DNA from: an uncultured Marinobacterium sp.
GTDB taxonomy: Bacteria > Pseudomonadota > Gammaproteobacteria > Pseudomonadales > Balneatricaceae
NCBI GenBank assembly: GCA_947501565.1
Contig: CANMWJ010000001.1
Coordinates: 372,001-436,000, forward strand
Direction of reading: 5' to 3'
Length of the DNA: 64,000 nt
Part shown: positions 34,245 to 43,091 of the stretch, one piece after another
Layout: each line of letters begins with the position of its first letter
How positions within the stretch are numbered: the stretch's first letter is position 1
Translations under genes and position numbers: made by a program
Notes under the pieces: generated by a model
What the model saw: the letters and a program-made list of their open reading frames with translations, nothing else
The model's database searches: none
What the model was told of the DNA's origin: nothing

Positions 34245-34838
34245 ATGAATCCATTAGCGGCTATGCAGCATTACCTGATGTCCAGCACTTATATCGATTG
34301 GGAGACGCCCGATGTGCTGGCTAAAGCACAGGAACTAGCGGCCGGGTTATCTGATGACTAGTCGATTGCACGACGCTGTTTCGAGTTCGTGCGTGACGAG
34401 ATTCGTCATAGCTGGGATTACGAGATGAACCCCGTGACCTGCAAGGCATCGGATGTACTGCTACACGGTACAGGGTTCTGCTATGCCAAAAGCCACTTGC
34501 TTGCAGCACTGATACGAGCCAACGGGATTCCGGCGGGTTTGTGTTACCAGCGCCTGACCATCAGCTATGATCAGCCGCCGTTCTGTATCCACGGTTTGAA
34601 CGCCGTTTATCTGGAAGCACATGGTTGGTACCGGGTCGACCCTCGCGGTAACAAACCGGGCGTCGATGCAGCGTTTTGTCCGCCAAAAGAACAGTTGGCG
34701 TTTCCGATCATTACTGAGGGAGAGGCGGACCTGTCTGAGATCTGGGCAGAACCGATGCCGCTAATCGTTAATACACTGCAAACCTACAGCACCTTTGATG
34801 CCGTAGCCGATAATCTGCCAGATATTGAGCCTGCCTAA
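34245..34838 (+). pseudogene. Transglutaminase-like gene interrupted by an amber codon
   Basis: From the ATG at 34245 (AGAGAGA upstream) the frame reads 38 codons, meets TAG at 34359-34361, then continues in the same frame to 34838. The downstream part has the transglutaminase-like triad: cysteine in GFCYAKSHLLAAL, histidine in CIHGLNAVYL and aspartate in YRVDPRGN. Without the stop the protein would be 197 residues. The nonsense codon lies before the catalytic core, where VRDEIRHSWDY is conserved, so the gene is probably a recent pseudogene. A shorter product from an internal start at 34389 or 34431 is possible but would lack the N-terminal helix. Confidence 0.8.
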
Positions 34839-34877
34839 AAATAGATCTGTCCCATTTGTTATGGACTGCATGCCTAA

Positions 34878-35342
34878 ATGAAAATCCAACGTTATCAACC
34901 ATCCAGAGCAGCAGAGATCGCGGATCTGTTTTATCGCGCTGTGCATGCGATCGATTCTTCGGTGTACAGCGAGGCTCAAAAAGAGGTTTGGGCGCCAGAA
35001 CCGATCGATTATGACCGATGGGCTGAAAGGCTGGAGAAAACGCAGCCCTATATGGCGGTGATCGATGACCGCGTTGTTGGCTTTATCGAGCTAGAGGCTG
35101 ACGGGCAGATCGATTGCATGTACACCCTGCCAGAATTTCAGGGAATTGGTGTGGCTTCTGCGCTCTACACGCATCTAGTGAAAGAGGCGCAAAGGCAAAA
35201 GCTAAAACGGTTACGTGTGGATGCATCAGCGGTTGCTAGGTCGTTTTTTGAGAAACGGGGTTTTAGCGTAATTCGCCGTAATGAGCTGCTACGGCAGGGT
35301 GTCTCTATCTCGAACGTTACGATGGAGAAAGATCTGCTTTAA
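34878..35342 (+). CDS. GNAT-family N-acetyltransferase
   Basis: 154 residues with the acetyl-CoA-binding motif LPEFQGIGVASALY (Q-x-x-G-x-G/A pattern) and a C-terminal FFEKRGFSVIRRNE. Transfers an acetyl group to an unknown amine. Acetyltransferases of this type are frequent in integron cassettes and accessory regions. Confidence 0.88.
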   Translation: MKIQRYQPSRAAEIADLFYRAVHAIDSSVYSEAQKEVWAPEPIDYDRWAERLEKTQPYMAVIDDRVVGFIELEADGQIDCMYTLPEFQGIGVASALYTHLVKEAQRQKLKRLRVDASAVARSFFEKRGFSVIRRNELLRQGVSISNVTMEKDLL

Positions 35343-35404
35343 CAAGGTCCACTCTTCCTAACGGGCTTTGGAAATAGCTAGAAAATAGAGGGGATCAGCG
35401 AGCT

Positions 35405-35433
35405 GAGCAGAGTTTGGTTTCAAAACTCTGCTC
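35405..35433. terminator. Bidirectional hairpin between convergent genes
   Basis: GAGCAGAGTTT pairs with AAACTCTGCTC (11 bp, loop of seven) between the GNAT gene and the SDR gene on the opposite strand. No T run beyond the stem. Confidence 0.6.
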
Positions 35434-35483
35434 AACGGTTTGCTTGCTATCCAGCTATCGCCACACCCCTTATCACTGTCGAA

Positions 35484-36083
35484 TCAGAGGTAATCCGGCA
35501 CATCCAATGTCTCGCCGTGCATCTCACCATTAACCGCGACAACGTACGCCTTGGCGGTATCCTGCGCCGAGATGCCAGGGGTAGGGTCCATACCCATCAT
35601 CTCCATGGTTTCTTTTACAAAGGCTGGCGCGACCACGTTCAGGCGCAGGTTCTCCAGCTCCAGCGCGGCGGCTTTGGCGTAACTTTCCAGCGCGCCGTTT
35701 ACCATGGCGATTGATGCACTGCCCGGCAGTGGGTGGCGGGAGAGAATACCGGAGGTAAGGGTGATGGAGCCGCCCGCGTTGACGTAATCCTGTCCGATCC
35801 GCACCAGGTTCACCTGTCCCATCAGTTTGTTGTTCAGTGCGAGCTGGTAGTCTGCGTCGGTTTGTGTTGCCAGTGGACCGAACTGGGCGAGACCCGCCGT
35901 CGAGACAACCGCATCCACGTTTCCTACCTGCTCGAACATCGCGCGGATACTCTCTGCACTGCCCAGGTCAACGGTGACATCGCCGTCGCGGTAACCGGCA
36001 GCGATCACTTCGTTTTCGTTGTTCAGGGTTGCTGCAACCGCTTTACCAATGGTGCCGGTGGCGCCGATAACCAGAATTTTCAT
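35484..36083 (-). CDS. Short-chain dehydrogenase-like protein with altered catalytic site
   Basis: 199 residues from the ATG at 36083 (GGAGAAAG upstream). The Rossmann NAD(P)-binding motif GATGTIGKAVA and the NNKLMGQVNL segment are clear. Where classical SDRs have Tyr-x-x-x-Lys the alignment reads I-A-M-V-N, so both catalytic residues are replaced; a known subgroup of small SDRs shares MVNGAL here. It may bind cofactor without classic dehydrogenase chemistry. Divergent from the LysR gene at 36173. Confidence 0.85.
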   Translation of the reverse strand: MKILVIGATGTIGKAVAATLNNENEVIAAGYRDGDVTVDLGSAESIRAMFEQVGNVDAVVSTAGLAQFGPLATQTDADYQLALNNKLMGQVNLVRIGQDYVNAGGSITLTSGILSRHPLPGSASIAMVNGALESYAKAAALELENLRLNVVAPAFVKETMEMMGMDPTPGISAQDTAKAYVVAVNGEMHGETLDVPDYL

Positions 36084-36143
36084 GTCTTTCTCCAATCTGT
36101 CTGATGATTTGAGATAAGCTTAATCCTGTGTCTTAGAGTGAAA

Positions 36144-36169
36144 AATAATCTCAAAATGAAAAGATTATT
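36144..36169. promoter_or_regulatory. Inverted repeat between SDR and LysR genes
   Basis: AATAATCT (36144-36151) and AGATTATT (36162-36169) form a perfect 8-10-8 inverted repeat in the 89-bp divergent region, directly before the LysR start. It is the likely autoregulation and activation site. Confidence 0.6.
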
Positions 36170-36172
36170 CTT

Positions 36173-37072
36173 ATGAAAAGAAAGATGGATCTGATTACCG
36201 CGATGCGTACTTTTCTGGTGGTGGTCGAGCAGGGCAGTTTTACCGCCGCTTCGCAGAGTCTCAATCTGGTCACCTCGGCGGTCAGTCGGCAGGTGTCGGA
36301 TCTGGAGAAACACTTCGGTTGTCAGCTGCTCTACCGCACCACGCGGGCGATGCATCTGACGGCGGAGGGTGGTTTCTATCTGGAGGAGTTTCGCGATCTG
36401 CTGCAGCGGCTGGATGCACTGGAGCAGCTGACCAGCGAGCGTCAGGCGAAGGTGAGTGGTCACTTGCGGATGACCGCCCCGATGAACATGGGGCGGCTGG
36501 GCATTCAGAATGTGGTGAGTGGCTTTTTAAAGCAGCACCCGGATGTGAAGTTGTCCTGGATGCTGGTGAACCGTTACGTGAATCTGGTGGAGGAGGGGAT
36601 CGATCTGGCGATACGCGTGGGTGAACTGCCCGACTCCAGCCTGATCGCCCGTCCGTTTTCAAAGCTACAGATCTATTTTGTCGCCAGCCCAGAGTATCTT
36701 GCTCAGCACGGTACGCCCGGGCATCCCGAAGAGCTGGTGGATCATCAGTGCATTATGGATAGCTCCAACCGTATTCCGGGGCGTTGGCGTTACTTTGCCG
36801 ATAACAGCGAACAGCAGATCAGCGTGAATGCGGCGGTTGAGGTGAATCAGGGCGCGTTGGTGGCGGACTTCGCCGCGGCAGGTCACGGCGTGGCGCTGCT
36901 GCCTGATTTTCTGGTGCAGGACTATCTGGACAGCGGCGTGCTGGTCTCCATTCTGGAGCCGTATCGGTTACCGCCGGTGCCCGTTTCGTTGGTGTATCCC
37001 GCCAACCGGATCGCCAGCCCGGCGTTGAAGGCGTTGGTGGAGTACCTGTTGGAGAATAGGCCGTCTTCATAG
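36173..37072 (+). CDS. LysR-family regulator of the divergent SDR gene
   Basis: 299 residues. The N-terminal HTH is MDLITAMRTFLVVVEQGSFTAASQSLN (split here across residues 5-31), followed by the effector-binding domain. An ATG at 36185 gives the usual LysR N-terminus and is an equally good start. Belongs to the branch where the regulator and a small SDR are divergent. The inducer is unknown. Confidence 0.87.
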   Translation: MKRKMDLITAMRTFLVVVEQGSFTAASQSLNLVTSAVSRQVSDLEKHFGCQLLYRTTRAMHLTAEGGFYLEEFRDLLQRLDALEQLTSERQAKVSGHLRMTAPMNMGRLGIQNVVSGFLKQHPDVKLSWMLVNRYVNLVEEGIDLAIRVGELPDSSLIARPFSKLQIYFVASPEYLAQHGTPGHPEELVDHQCIMDSSNRIPGRWRYFADNSEQQISVNAAVEVNQGALVADFAAAGHGVALLPDFLVQDYLDSGVLVSILEPYRLPPVPVSLVYPANRIASPALKALVEYLLENRPSS

Positions 37073-37158
37073 AGATGGTTATCGCTAATGAGGTCTGAGC
37101 AGAGAGAGGTGGGTATATCCTCCTCTTGTAAAAGCCCTTCTCTTGTAAAAGCGCTCTG

Positions 37159-37173
37159 TACCTAATAGTATGT
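37159..37173. promoter_or_regulatory. TetR operator before the tetR gene
   Basis: TACCTAATAGTATGT lies 38 bp before the TetR start and matches the element before the transporter gene (37851) at 13 of 15 positions. Confidence 0.65.
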
Positions 37174-37211
37174 TTTGGCCTGTGTAGTATTTAATCAGTC
37201 TGGAGTGAGTG

Positions 37212-37778
37212 ATGGCGAACACCCGTGATCTGTTGATCGATACCATGAAGCAGCTGCTCTGGGAGCGGGGCTACGATGCGACCAGTCCCAATCTGGTGCT
37301 GGAGCGGTCGGGTACGGGGAAGGGCAGTTTCTATCACCACTTCAAAGGTAAGAAAGAGCTGGCGATTGCCGCAATGGAGTCCCGCGCCGACCAGCTGATC
37401 GAAGAGTTCGATCAGGTGACAGCGGGCAAACAGGGCGGTGTAGCGAAAGTGAAGGCTTACATGAGCTTGCCGCGTGACGCCACGGTTGGCTGTCGTATGG
37501 GGCGGATTGTGCAGGATCCATCATTGGAGGATGAACTGCTCAACGCTCCGTTGCAGCGTTATTTCTCTGAAATCCATAAGCGTATGCGTCGATTTTTGCA
37601 GGATGCTCAGGAAGCGGGTGAGCTGTCGCGTCTGCTGACCGCTGAGCAACTGGCCACACTGGCGATCTGCGCTCTGCAGGGCAGTTTTGTGCTGGGACGT
37701 GCAATCGGCGAAAAAGAGACAGCAAACCAGGCAACCGATGCGTTTATGCAGCTGCTTGAGGCGCAGACGCTAAACTAA
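37212..37778 (+). CDS. TetR-family repressor
   Basis: 188 residues from the ATG at 37212 (TGGAG upstream). N-terminal HTH with SGTGKGSFYHHFKGKKELA, then a helical ligand-binding domain with a single cysteine in VGCRMGRIVQDPS. It lies upstream of an EamA-type exporter, with matching operator-like sites before each gene, so it likely represses both itself and the exporter. Confidence 0.88.
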   Translation: MANTRDLLIDTMKQLLWERGYDATSPNLVLERSGTGKGSFYHHFKGKKELAIAAMESRADQLIEEFDQVTAGKQGGVAKVKAYMSLPRDATVGCRMGRIVQDPSLEDELLNAPLQRYFSEIHKRMRRFLQDAQEAGELSRLLTAEQLATLAICALQGSFVLGRAIGEKETANQATDAFMQLLEAQTLN

Positions 37779-37799
37779 GCCGGATTGCCCCGGACGGAC

Positions 37800-37837
37800 A
37801 AACGTACGTAAGGAATCAGAATGCGTACGTTTTTTTA
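37800..37837 (+). terminator. Rho-independent terminator after tetR
   Basis: AAACGTACG pairs with CGTACGTTT around a 15-nt loop, followed by T run. It ends tetR transcription before the separately controlled exporter. Confidence 0.82.
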
Positions 37838-37850
37838 TAACTTAAGATTG

Positions 37851-37865
37851 TACCTACTGGTATGT
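37851..37865. promoter_or_regulatory. TetR operator before the EamA transporter
   Basis: TACCTACTGGTATGT, with flanks TG/ACA making TGTACC...GGTATGTACA partly palindromic, lies 29 bp before the transporter start and matches the site before tetR. Confidence 0.68.
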
Positions 37866-37893
37866 ACATGTTTCCGTAAGGAAGGAGAGACGT

Positions 37894-38793
37894 ATGCAAA
37901 AAAGTATGAACAGGGCCCTCACCCTGCCCGTGCTGTTTGTGGTGATCTACGGCTCGGGTTTTGTCGGCGCCAAACTGGGATTGCAGTACAGTGAACCGTT
38001 TACCTTCCTGTTGCTGCGCTTTGCGCTGGCGGGCGCGTTGCTCGCCCTGATCGCCTATCTGTTAAAAGCGAACTGGCCACCACTGAAACAGTGGGGTTGG
38101 TTGGCGCTCAGTGGCCTGTTACTGCAGGGCGTGTTCTCCGCTGGGGTGTTTTATGCGATGTGGCTGGAGATGAAACCGGCGGTGACGGCCTTGATCATCG
38201 CCCTACAACCGCTGTTAGTTGCTGTACTGGCAGGTCCCTACTTAGGCGAACACGTAAGTCGCTCCCGCTGGTTTGGTCTTGTGATCGGTGTGTTGGGTGT
38301 GGGGTTGGTGGTGGCTGATGGTTTGGCGGTAGAAGGGATTACGCCGTTGAACCTGAGCTGGGCCGTTCTGGGATTGGTGGGGCTGTCGGTCGGTCAGCTG
38401 ATTCAGAAAAAACACTGCGCACAGATGAACCTGTTCAGCGGTGGTGCGTTGCAGGTGCTGGCGACGGTACCGCCGCTGCTGTTACTGAGCCTCTGGTTTG
38501 AAACCGCCATCGTAGAGTGGCATCCCGATCTGCTGATCTCGATATTCTGGATGGGCGTGGGTGTCTCGATCGGTGCGCTCAGCGTGTTTTACGTTATGTT
38601 ACGCCATCAACAGGCCACGCAGGTGGCGGGGATTTTCTACGGCGTACCGGTGGTTGCGGCGCTGCTCGCCTGGCCGATGTTTGGCGAGGTGCCAACACCG
38701 ATGGACTGGCTGGGCTTTGCCATTGTGGCGCTGGGGATTCTGGTCGCCAGTGGGGGCATACAGCGCTATTTTCGTACGCCGGTCAGGCAGTAA
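37894..38793 (+). CDS. EamA/DMT-family permease
   Basis: 299 residues with ten predicted TM helices as two five-helix EamA repeats (LPVLFVVIYGSGFVGAKLGL at the start of the first). Drug/metabolite transporter superfamily; exports an amino acid, metabolite or drug. GGAAGGAG precedes the ATG. Controlled by the upstream TetR gene. The substrate is unknown. Confidence 0.88.
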   Translation: MQKSMNRALTLPVLFVVIYGSGFVGAKLGLQYSEPFTFLLLRFALAGALLALIAYLLKANWPPLKQWGWLALSGLLLQGVFSAGVFYAMWLEMKPAVTALIIALQPLLVAVLAGPYLGEHVSRSRWFGLVIGVLGVGLVVADGLAVEGITPLNLSWAVLGLVGLSVGQLIQKKHCAQMNLFSGGALQVLATVPPLLLLSLWFETAIVEWHPDLLISIFWMGVGVSIGALSVFYVMLRHQQATQVAGIFYGVPVVAALLAWPMFGEVPTPMDWLGFAIVALGILVASGGIQRYFRTPVRQ

Positions 38794-38824
38794 CCCTGCT
38801 GAGGTTGCTTTGTTCCCATTATTA

Positions 38825-38848
38825 AGGGCGGATCTCAAAGACCGCCCT
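38825..38848. terminator. Hairpin at the convergent ends of the EamA and fumC genes
   Basis: AGGGCGG pairs with CCGCCCT; the fumC stop codon lies in the loop. It may end transcription in both directions, although there is no long T run. Confidence 0.55.
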
Positions 38849-40214
38849 CGGTGAGTTTCATGGGGTCCAGTAACCGTTCCAGTTCCTCCCGGGGGATGTC
38901 GGTGTTCTCTTCGGCCACATCGATAATCGCACGTTTCTCCCGATAGGCCTGTTTGGCAATCTCGGCCGCTTTCAGGTAACCGATAACCGGGTTCAGTGCA
39001 GTGACCAGGATCGGATTCTGGTGCAGCGCTTCGTTCAGCTTATCGGTATTGACGGTAAAGCTGGCGATCGCTTTATCTGCCAGCAGGGTGCTGCAATTGC
39101 TCAGCAGTTCGATGCTGTTGAGCAGGTTGTAGGCGATCATCGGCAGCATCACGTTCAGCTCGAAGTTGCCAGACTGGCCGCCGATGGTGATGGCGGCATC
39201 GTTGCCGATCACCTGGGCCGCCGCCATCGCTGTCGCTTCCGGGATCACCGGATTCACTTTACCCGGCATGATGGAGGAGCCGGGCTGCAGCGCTTCCAGT
39301 GAGATCTCGCCCAATCCCGCCAGCGGGCCGGAGTTCATCCAACGCAGGTCGTTGGCGATCTTCATCAGTACGACCGCTGTAGATTTAAGTTGGCCTGAGA
39401 GTGTGACCGCGGTGTCTTGTGAACTGATCTGGGCAAAGAAGTTATCCGCCGGGGTGAAAGTGACCTCGGTTAATCCGCTGAGATTTCGGTTAAAGGTGTG
39501 GGCGAACTCGGGGTGAGCGTTGATACCGGTCCCCACTGCGGTGCCGCCCTGGGGTAAGGTCTGGATCGCCGGTTGCAGGGATTCCAGTTGACCGATGTTC
39601 TGTCTGATCTGAGCGGCCCAGCTGAGCAGTGTCTGATCCATGCGTACCGGCATCGCATCCATCAGATGGGTGCGACCGGTTTTACAGATCCCTTTCTGTT
39701 CGTTTGCTTTGGTTTCAATGGTGTTGAGCAGGTGGTGCAGGGCGGGCAGCAGTTTGTTGTTCAGCTCCAGTGCCGCGCTTACGTGAATGGCGCTGGGGAT
39801 TACGTCGTTGCTGCTTTGACCGAAGTTAACGTGATCATTGGCGCTGATGGTTTCGCCAAGCTGGCGGCTGGCAAGGGTCGCGATCACTTCGTTCGCGTTC
39901 ATATTGCTGCTGGTGCCGGAGCCGGTCTGGAAGATATCGACTGGAAAATGTTCCATCAGCTTTGGATCTTCCAGCAGTTCGTTACAGGCGTGAAGGATCG
40001 CCTTTGCCTGTGCCGCGGAGATGCATTTAAGGTCGCTGCTGCTGGTGGCCGCAGCGGATTTGATCAGCAGCAGGGCGCGGATAAAGGGTTCCGGCATGGG
40101 CTGACCGCTGATCGGAAAGTTGTTCACGGCACGCTGGGTTTGCGGACCGTAGAGCGCTGATTTGGGAACTTCCAGCTCACCCATGCTATCCCGTTCGATT
40201 CGTGTTTTGCTCAT
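38835..40214 (-). CDS. fumC: Class II fumarate hydratase
   Basis: Interconverts fumarate and malate in the TCA cycle; oxygen-stable, iron-independent form. The superfamily signature GSSIMPGKVNP is present, with TGSGTSSNMNANE and GRTHLMDAMPV segments. 459 residues, homotetramer in the family. The ATG at 40214 is preferred to the one a codon earlier. Its neighbours are unrelated. Confidence 0.95.
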   Translation of the reverse strand: MSKTRIERDSMGELEVPKSALYGPQTQRAVNNFPISGQPMPEPFIRALLLIKSAAATSSSDLKCISAAQAKAILHACNELLEDPKLMEHFPVDIFQTGSGTSSNMNANEVIATLASRQLGETISANDHVNFGQSSNDVIPSAIHVSAALELNNKLLPALHHLLNTIETKANEQKGICKTGRTHLMDAMPVRMDQTLLSWAAQIRQNIGQLESLQPAIQTLPQGGTAVGTGINAHPEFAHTFNRNLSGLTEVTFTPADNFFAQISSQDTAVTLSGQLKSTAVVLMKIANDLRWMNSGPLAGLGEISLEALQPGSSIMPGKVNPVIPEATAMAAAQVIGNDAAITIGGQSGNFELNVMLPMIAYNLLNSIELLSNCSTLLADKAIASFTVNTDKLNEALHQNPILVTALNPVIGYLKAAEIAKQAYREKRAIIDVAEENTDIPREELERLLDPMKLTEGGL

Positions 40215-40401
40215 CATTCAGGGCCTTTTCTGGTTGCCTCGCAGAGGCAGAGAGGGCTTTGTTATCAGTATTGGCTATCCCCGCTGTTCATGCCTGTCCG
40301 TAGGCAGTTTTAGAGCCATTGTGGAAAAGAGTCTCCGTTTCCGGCTTTGTTTTATCTGATCGAATACTAGACTGTAGTTAACACAGGTTTGACGGTACCT
40401 C

Positions 40402-41487
40402 ATGATGGCGACATTGGCAGATACCCAACCTGCGACAGCGCAGGAGAGTGAGTCTAAACACGCTTATTCCGCATATTGTCGCGAGCGGCTGCCTGAATTG
40501 ATGCGGCTGGAACAACTGCTGGATACCTATGGCGTATTGCTTCGCTCCACCGTGCTTACACGGGTAACCGACGGTGATCGGGTGTTACCTGTTTACGCAC
40601 TGGAGTTGGGTTGTAGCAGCAAAGACTGTCCGGTTGTTGCCTTTGTGGGCGGTGTGCACGGGGTGGAGCGCATAGGTACTGAGATTCTGTTGGCCTTTCT
40701 GGAAACCCTCTGCCAGCGTCTGGGCTGGGATCAGGGGTTGCAGCAGGAATTAGAGAAAGTGCGCCTGGTGTTTTTGCCGCTGCTGAACCCTGTGGGTATG
40801 GCGCATGGCTGGCGCGCTAACGGCAACGGTGTCGACCTGATGCGCAACGCACCCCTCAATGCGCGGGATAAAACCGCCTGGCTTGTAGGCGGACACCGTC
40901 TCAGCCGCCATCTGCCCTGGTATCGGGGCGTCGAAACGGAGGGGATGGAATCTGAGGCTGATGCGTTGTGTCGGTGGGTAGAGCAGCAGCTGTTTCCGTC
41001 ACCTTTTACTCTGGTATTGGATATCCACTCTGGGTTTGGCTTGCGTGACCGGCTCTGGTTTCCGTTTGCCGGTTCGACGGAGCCCCCCAATCATCTGGCA
41101 GAGTTCGCCGCGTTCAACGAGCTGCTCAATACTACCTATCCTCACCACAACTACCTGGTGGAGCCGCAGCACGATCACTACATCTCCCACGGAGACCTCT
41201 GGGATTACCTCTATCTGCGTTCGATCGAGTCAGCCAAGGGGACGTTTCTACCCTTTACGCTCGAGATCGGTTCCTGGCTGTGGGTGAAAAAGAATCCACG
41301 TCAGTTGGTTTCGTTTCGTGGCTTGTTCAATCCGGAGGTGCCGCACCGACGGCAGCGGGCGCAGCGGCGCCACCAGTTCCTGTTGGACTTCCTGATCCGG
41401 GCATCGCGTTCTTCTGATAACTGGTTACCCGCCCGAAACCGCCGTTTCCACTATCAACTACAAGCGATCAGGGATTGGTATGCCTGA
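40402..41487 (+). CDS. M14-family zinc carboxypeptidase-like protein
   Basis: 361 residues with a carboxypeptidase-A-like zinc site: GGVHGVERIG (H-x-x-E), LDIHSGFG (second histidine) and LEIGSW (catalytic glutamate). Cytoplasmic, without signal peptide. It may trim peptides, or peptidoglycan fragments, but the substrate is unclear. It lies 13 bp before an alpha/beta hydrolase gene and is probably co-transcribed. Confidence 0.85.
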   Translation: MMATLADTQPATAQESESKHAYSAYCRERLPELMRLEQLLDTYGVLLRSTVLTRVTDGDRVLPVYALELGCSSKDCPVVAFVGGVHGVERIGTEILLAFLETLCQRLGWDQGLQQELEKVRLVFLPLLNPVGMAHGWRANGNGVDLMRNAPLNARDKTAWLVGGHRLSRHLPWYRGVETEGMESEADALCRWVEQQLFPSPFTLVLDIHSGFGLRDRLWFPFAGSTEPPNHLAEFAAFNELLNTTYPHHNYLVEPQHDHYISHGDLWDYLYLRSIESAKGTFLPFTLEIGSWLWVKKNPRQLVSFRGLFNPEVPHRRQRAQRRHQFLLDFLIRASRSSDNWLPARNRRFHYQLQAIRDWYA

Positions 41488-41500
41488 GGGAGGTAGTGAC

Positions 41501-42295
41501 GTGGCTAAACAGCACTGGATTCTTTTACGTGGCCTCAGCCGGGAGTGCCGTCACTGGGGTGGTTTTGCCGAACTGCTGGCGGAGGCGTTACCCGGTAGTG
41601 ATGTTCACTGTTATGACCTGCCTGGCAACGGTACCCACTTTGAACAGGAAAGTCCGCTCTCGATCGAAGGCATCGTGGATCAGTTGCGCGGTGAGGTAGA
41701 TAGTCGGGATGGGGTTTATCTGATGGGATTGTCCATGGGCGGTATGGTCGCCTGCGACTGGCAGAAGCGCTATCCGGAAGAGGTAGCGGGTATGGTGCTG
41801 ATCAACAGCAGTCTGGCTGAGTTGAATCCGATCTGGCAGCGCCTTCGCTCCGGATGCTGGTTGAGTGTGCTGAATGCGTTCTTCTCGGGGGTTGAGCGAA
41901 GGGAGGAGCTGATCTACCGGCTCACCTGTAACCTGGAGGAGGATCGCGAGCTGGCGCTCTGGTTGTGGCAGCAGTATCAGTGCGACTGTCCGGTACGGCG
42001 CCTTAACTTTCTGCGGCAGCTGCTGGCAGCGGCGCGATACCGTCATCACAACCTGCCATTTTCAGGTTTGTTACCGGTGCTGGTGCTCAGTGCCCAGCAG
42101 GATAAGCTGGTATCTCCCCAGTGTTCACGTAAGCTGGCGTCGGCGTTAGGCGCACAGCTGTGCATCCATCCGAGTGCTGGCCATGATCTGCCCCATGACG
42201 ATCCGACCTGGGTTATACACGCGATCAGTAACTGGATGGCGGAGTTTAACCGTGAAGAACTCAAGACGGCGTTGATTAAACACGCCGTGCGCTAA
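41501..42295 (+). CDS. Alpha/beta hydrolase
   Basis: 264 residues from the GTG at 41501 with GAGGGAGG just upstream; an ATG at 41480 overlapping the previous gene is the alternative. Nucleophile elbow GLSMGG, acid in SAQQDKLVSP and histidine in SAGHDLPHDDP. The fold is confident; the ester substrate is unknown. Pairs with the carboxypeptidase-like gene. Confidence 0.85.
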   Translation: MAKQHWILLRGLSRECRHWGGFAELLAEALPGSDVHCYDLPGNGTHFEQESPLSIEGIVDQLRGEVDSRDGVYLMGLSMGGMVACDWQKRYPEEVAGMVLINSSLAELNPIWQRLRSGCWLSVLNAFFSGVERREELIYRLTCNLEEDRELALWLWQQYQCDCPVRRLNFLRQLLAAARYRHHNLPFSGLLPVLVLSAQQDKLVSPQCSRKLASALGAQLCIHPSAGHDLPHDDPTWVIHAISNWMAEFNREELKTALIKHAVR

Positions 42296-42459
42296 CGTTT
42301 AGCGGAGATCTGTTCATCCATCTGCCAGCTTTCCCGCCAGGATTTTCACGTTGTACCGCCTGCTTAACACTATGCTAAATAGTAAGGAGTAGTCTTTCCC
42401 GGAAGCGATTGCGATCTCCCTCGATAGGGCGACGTAATATCACTGAAAAGGCGACAACT

Positions 42460-43044
42460 GTGTTCAAAAAGTGGCTGTGTATACTGCTGTTTTTTCCGAT
42501 TACCTCTGTTTACGCGTCTGACAGTATCTTTTGCGATGACGCGGATCTTGCCTATTTGCCCGCCACCTACGCGATAACCCTGCCTGATAAAGCGCCGGAT
42601 GCTAATCAGATGGATATGACGAGTAATCTCAGGGTATTTCGCTGCGCAGGTGATCTAGGACGCCTGGATCTGCAATTAAGCGGTATCAGCCACTGGTATC
42701 GGGCTGGCGTTGCGTGGGAAGCGCCGATAGTGGCGGGAACGCGGTTATTCTGGCGGCTCTCATATAACCTGCTGGATGAGCAGGACGGCGGACGTTACGC
42801 GGCCCGGGTCGATGAGCAGCGCCTTACAGGTGGCGCATTCCATGGTGGGATTCGCACCCAGTTGGATCAACACTGGTATTTTTCGTTGCAGATTGGAGAG
42901 ATAGATACCATTATCAATGACCATCAAATCATCGGCGAACTGGGATTTAAGGTGAACCAACAGTTATCCACCCAGATTCGCCTGCGGGATTACGAGCAGC
43001 TAAACCGATCTGTACTCGAGTTTGGTTTAGAGGTGCGCTTTTAA
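42460..43044 (+). CDS. Secreted/outer-membrane protein of unknown function
   Basis: 194 residues if begun at the GTG at 42460, which puts a signal peptide first (FKKWLCILLFFPITSVYA). The frame is open to 42409. The mature part has alternating beta patterns and ends with an aromatic residue (LEFGLEVRF), as outer-membrane barrels do. No family recognised. It is followed closely by a lipoprotein gene. Confidence 0.65.
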   Translation: MFKKWLCILLFFPITSVYASDSIFCDDADLAYLPATYAITLPDKAPDANQMDMTSNLRVFRCAGDLGRLDLQLSGISHWYRAGVAWEAPIVAGTRLFWRLSYNLLDEQDGGRYAARVDEQRLTGGAFHGGIRTQLDQHWYFSLQIGEIDTIINDHQIIGELGFKVNQQLSTQIRLRDYEQLNRSVLEFGLEVRF

Positions 43045-43091
43045 GTCGCTTGAGGGCCGGTATTCAGGTGACCGATAGGATTGATTTCAAA

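Noticed and set aside
34838-35480. Further attC sites around the GNAT gene
   Set aside because: TTTAACAAGGTCC after the GNAT stop resembles an R'' end, but no paired R' (GTTRRRY) box follows at a suitable distance.
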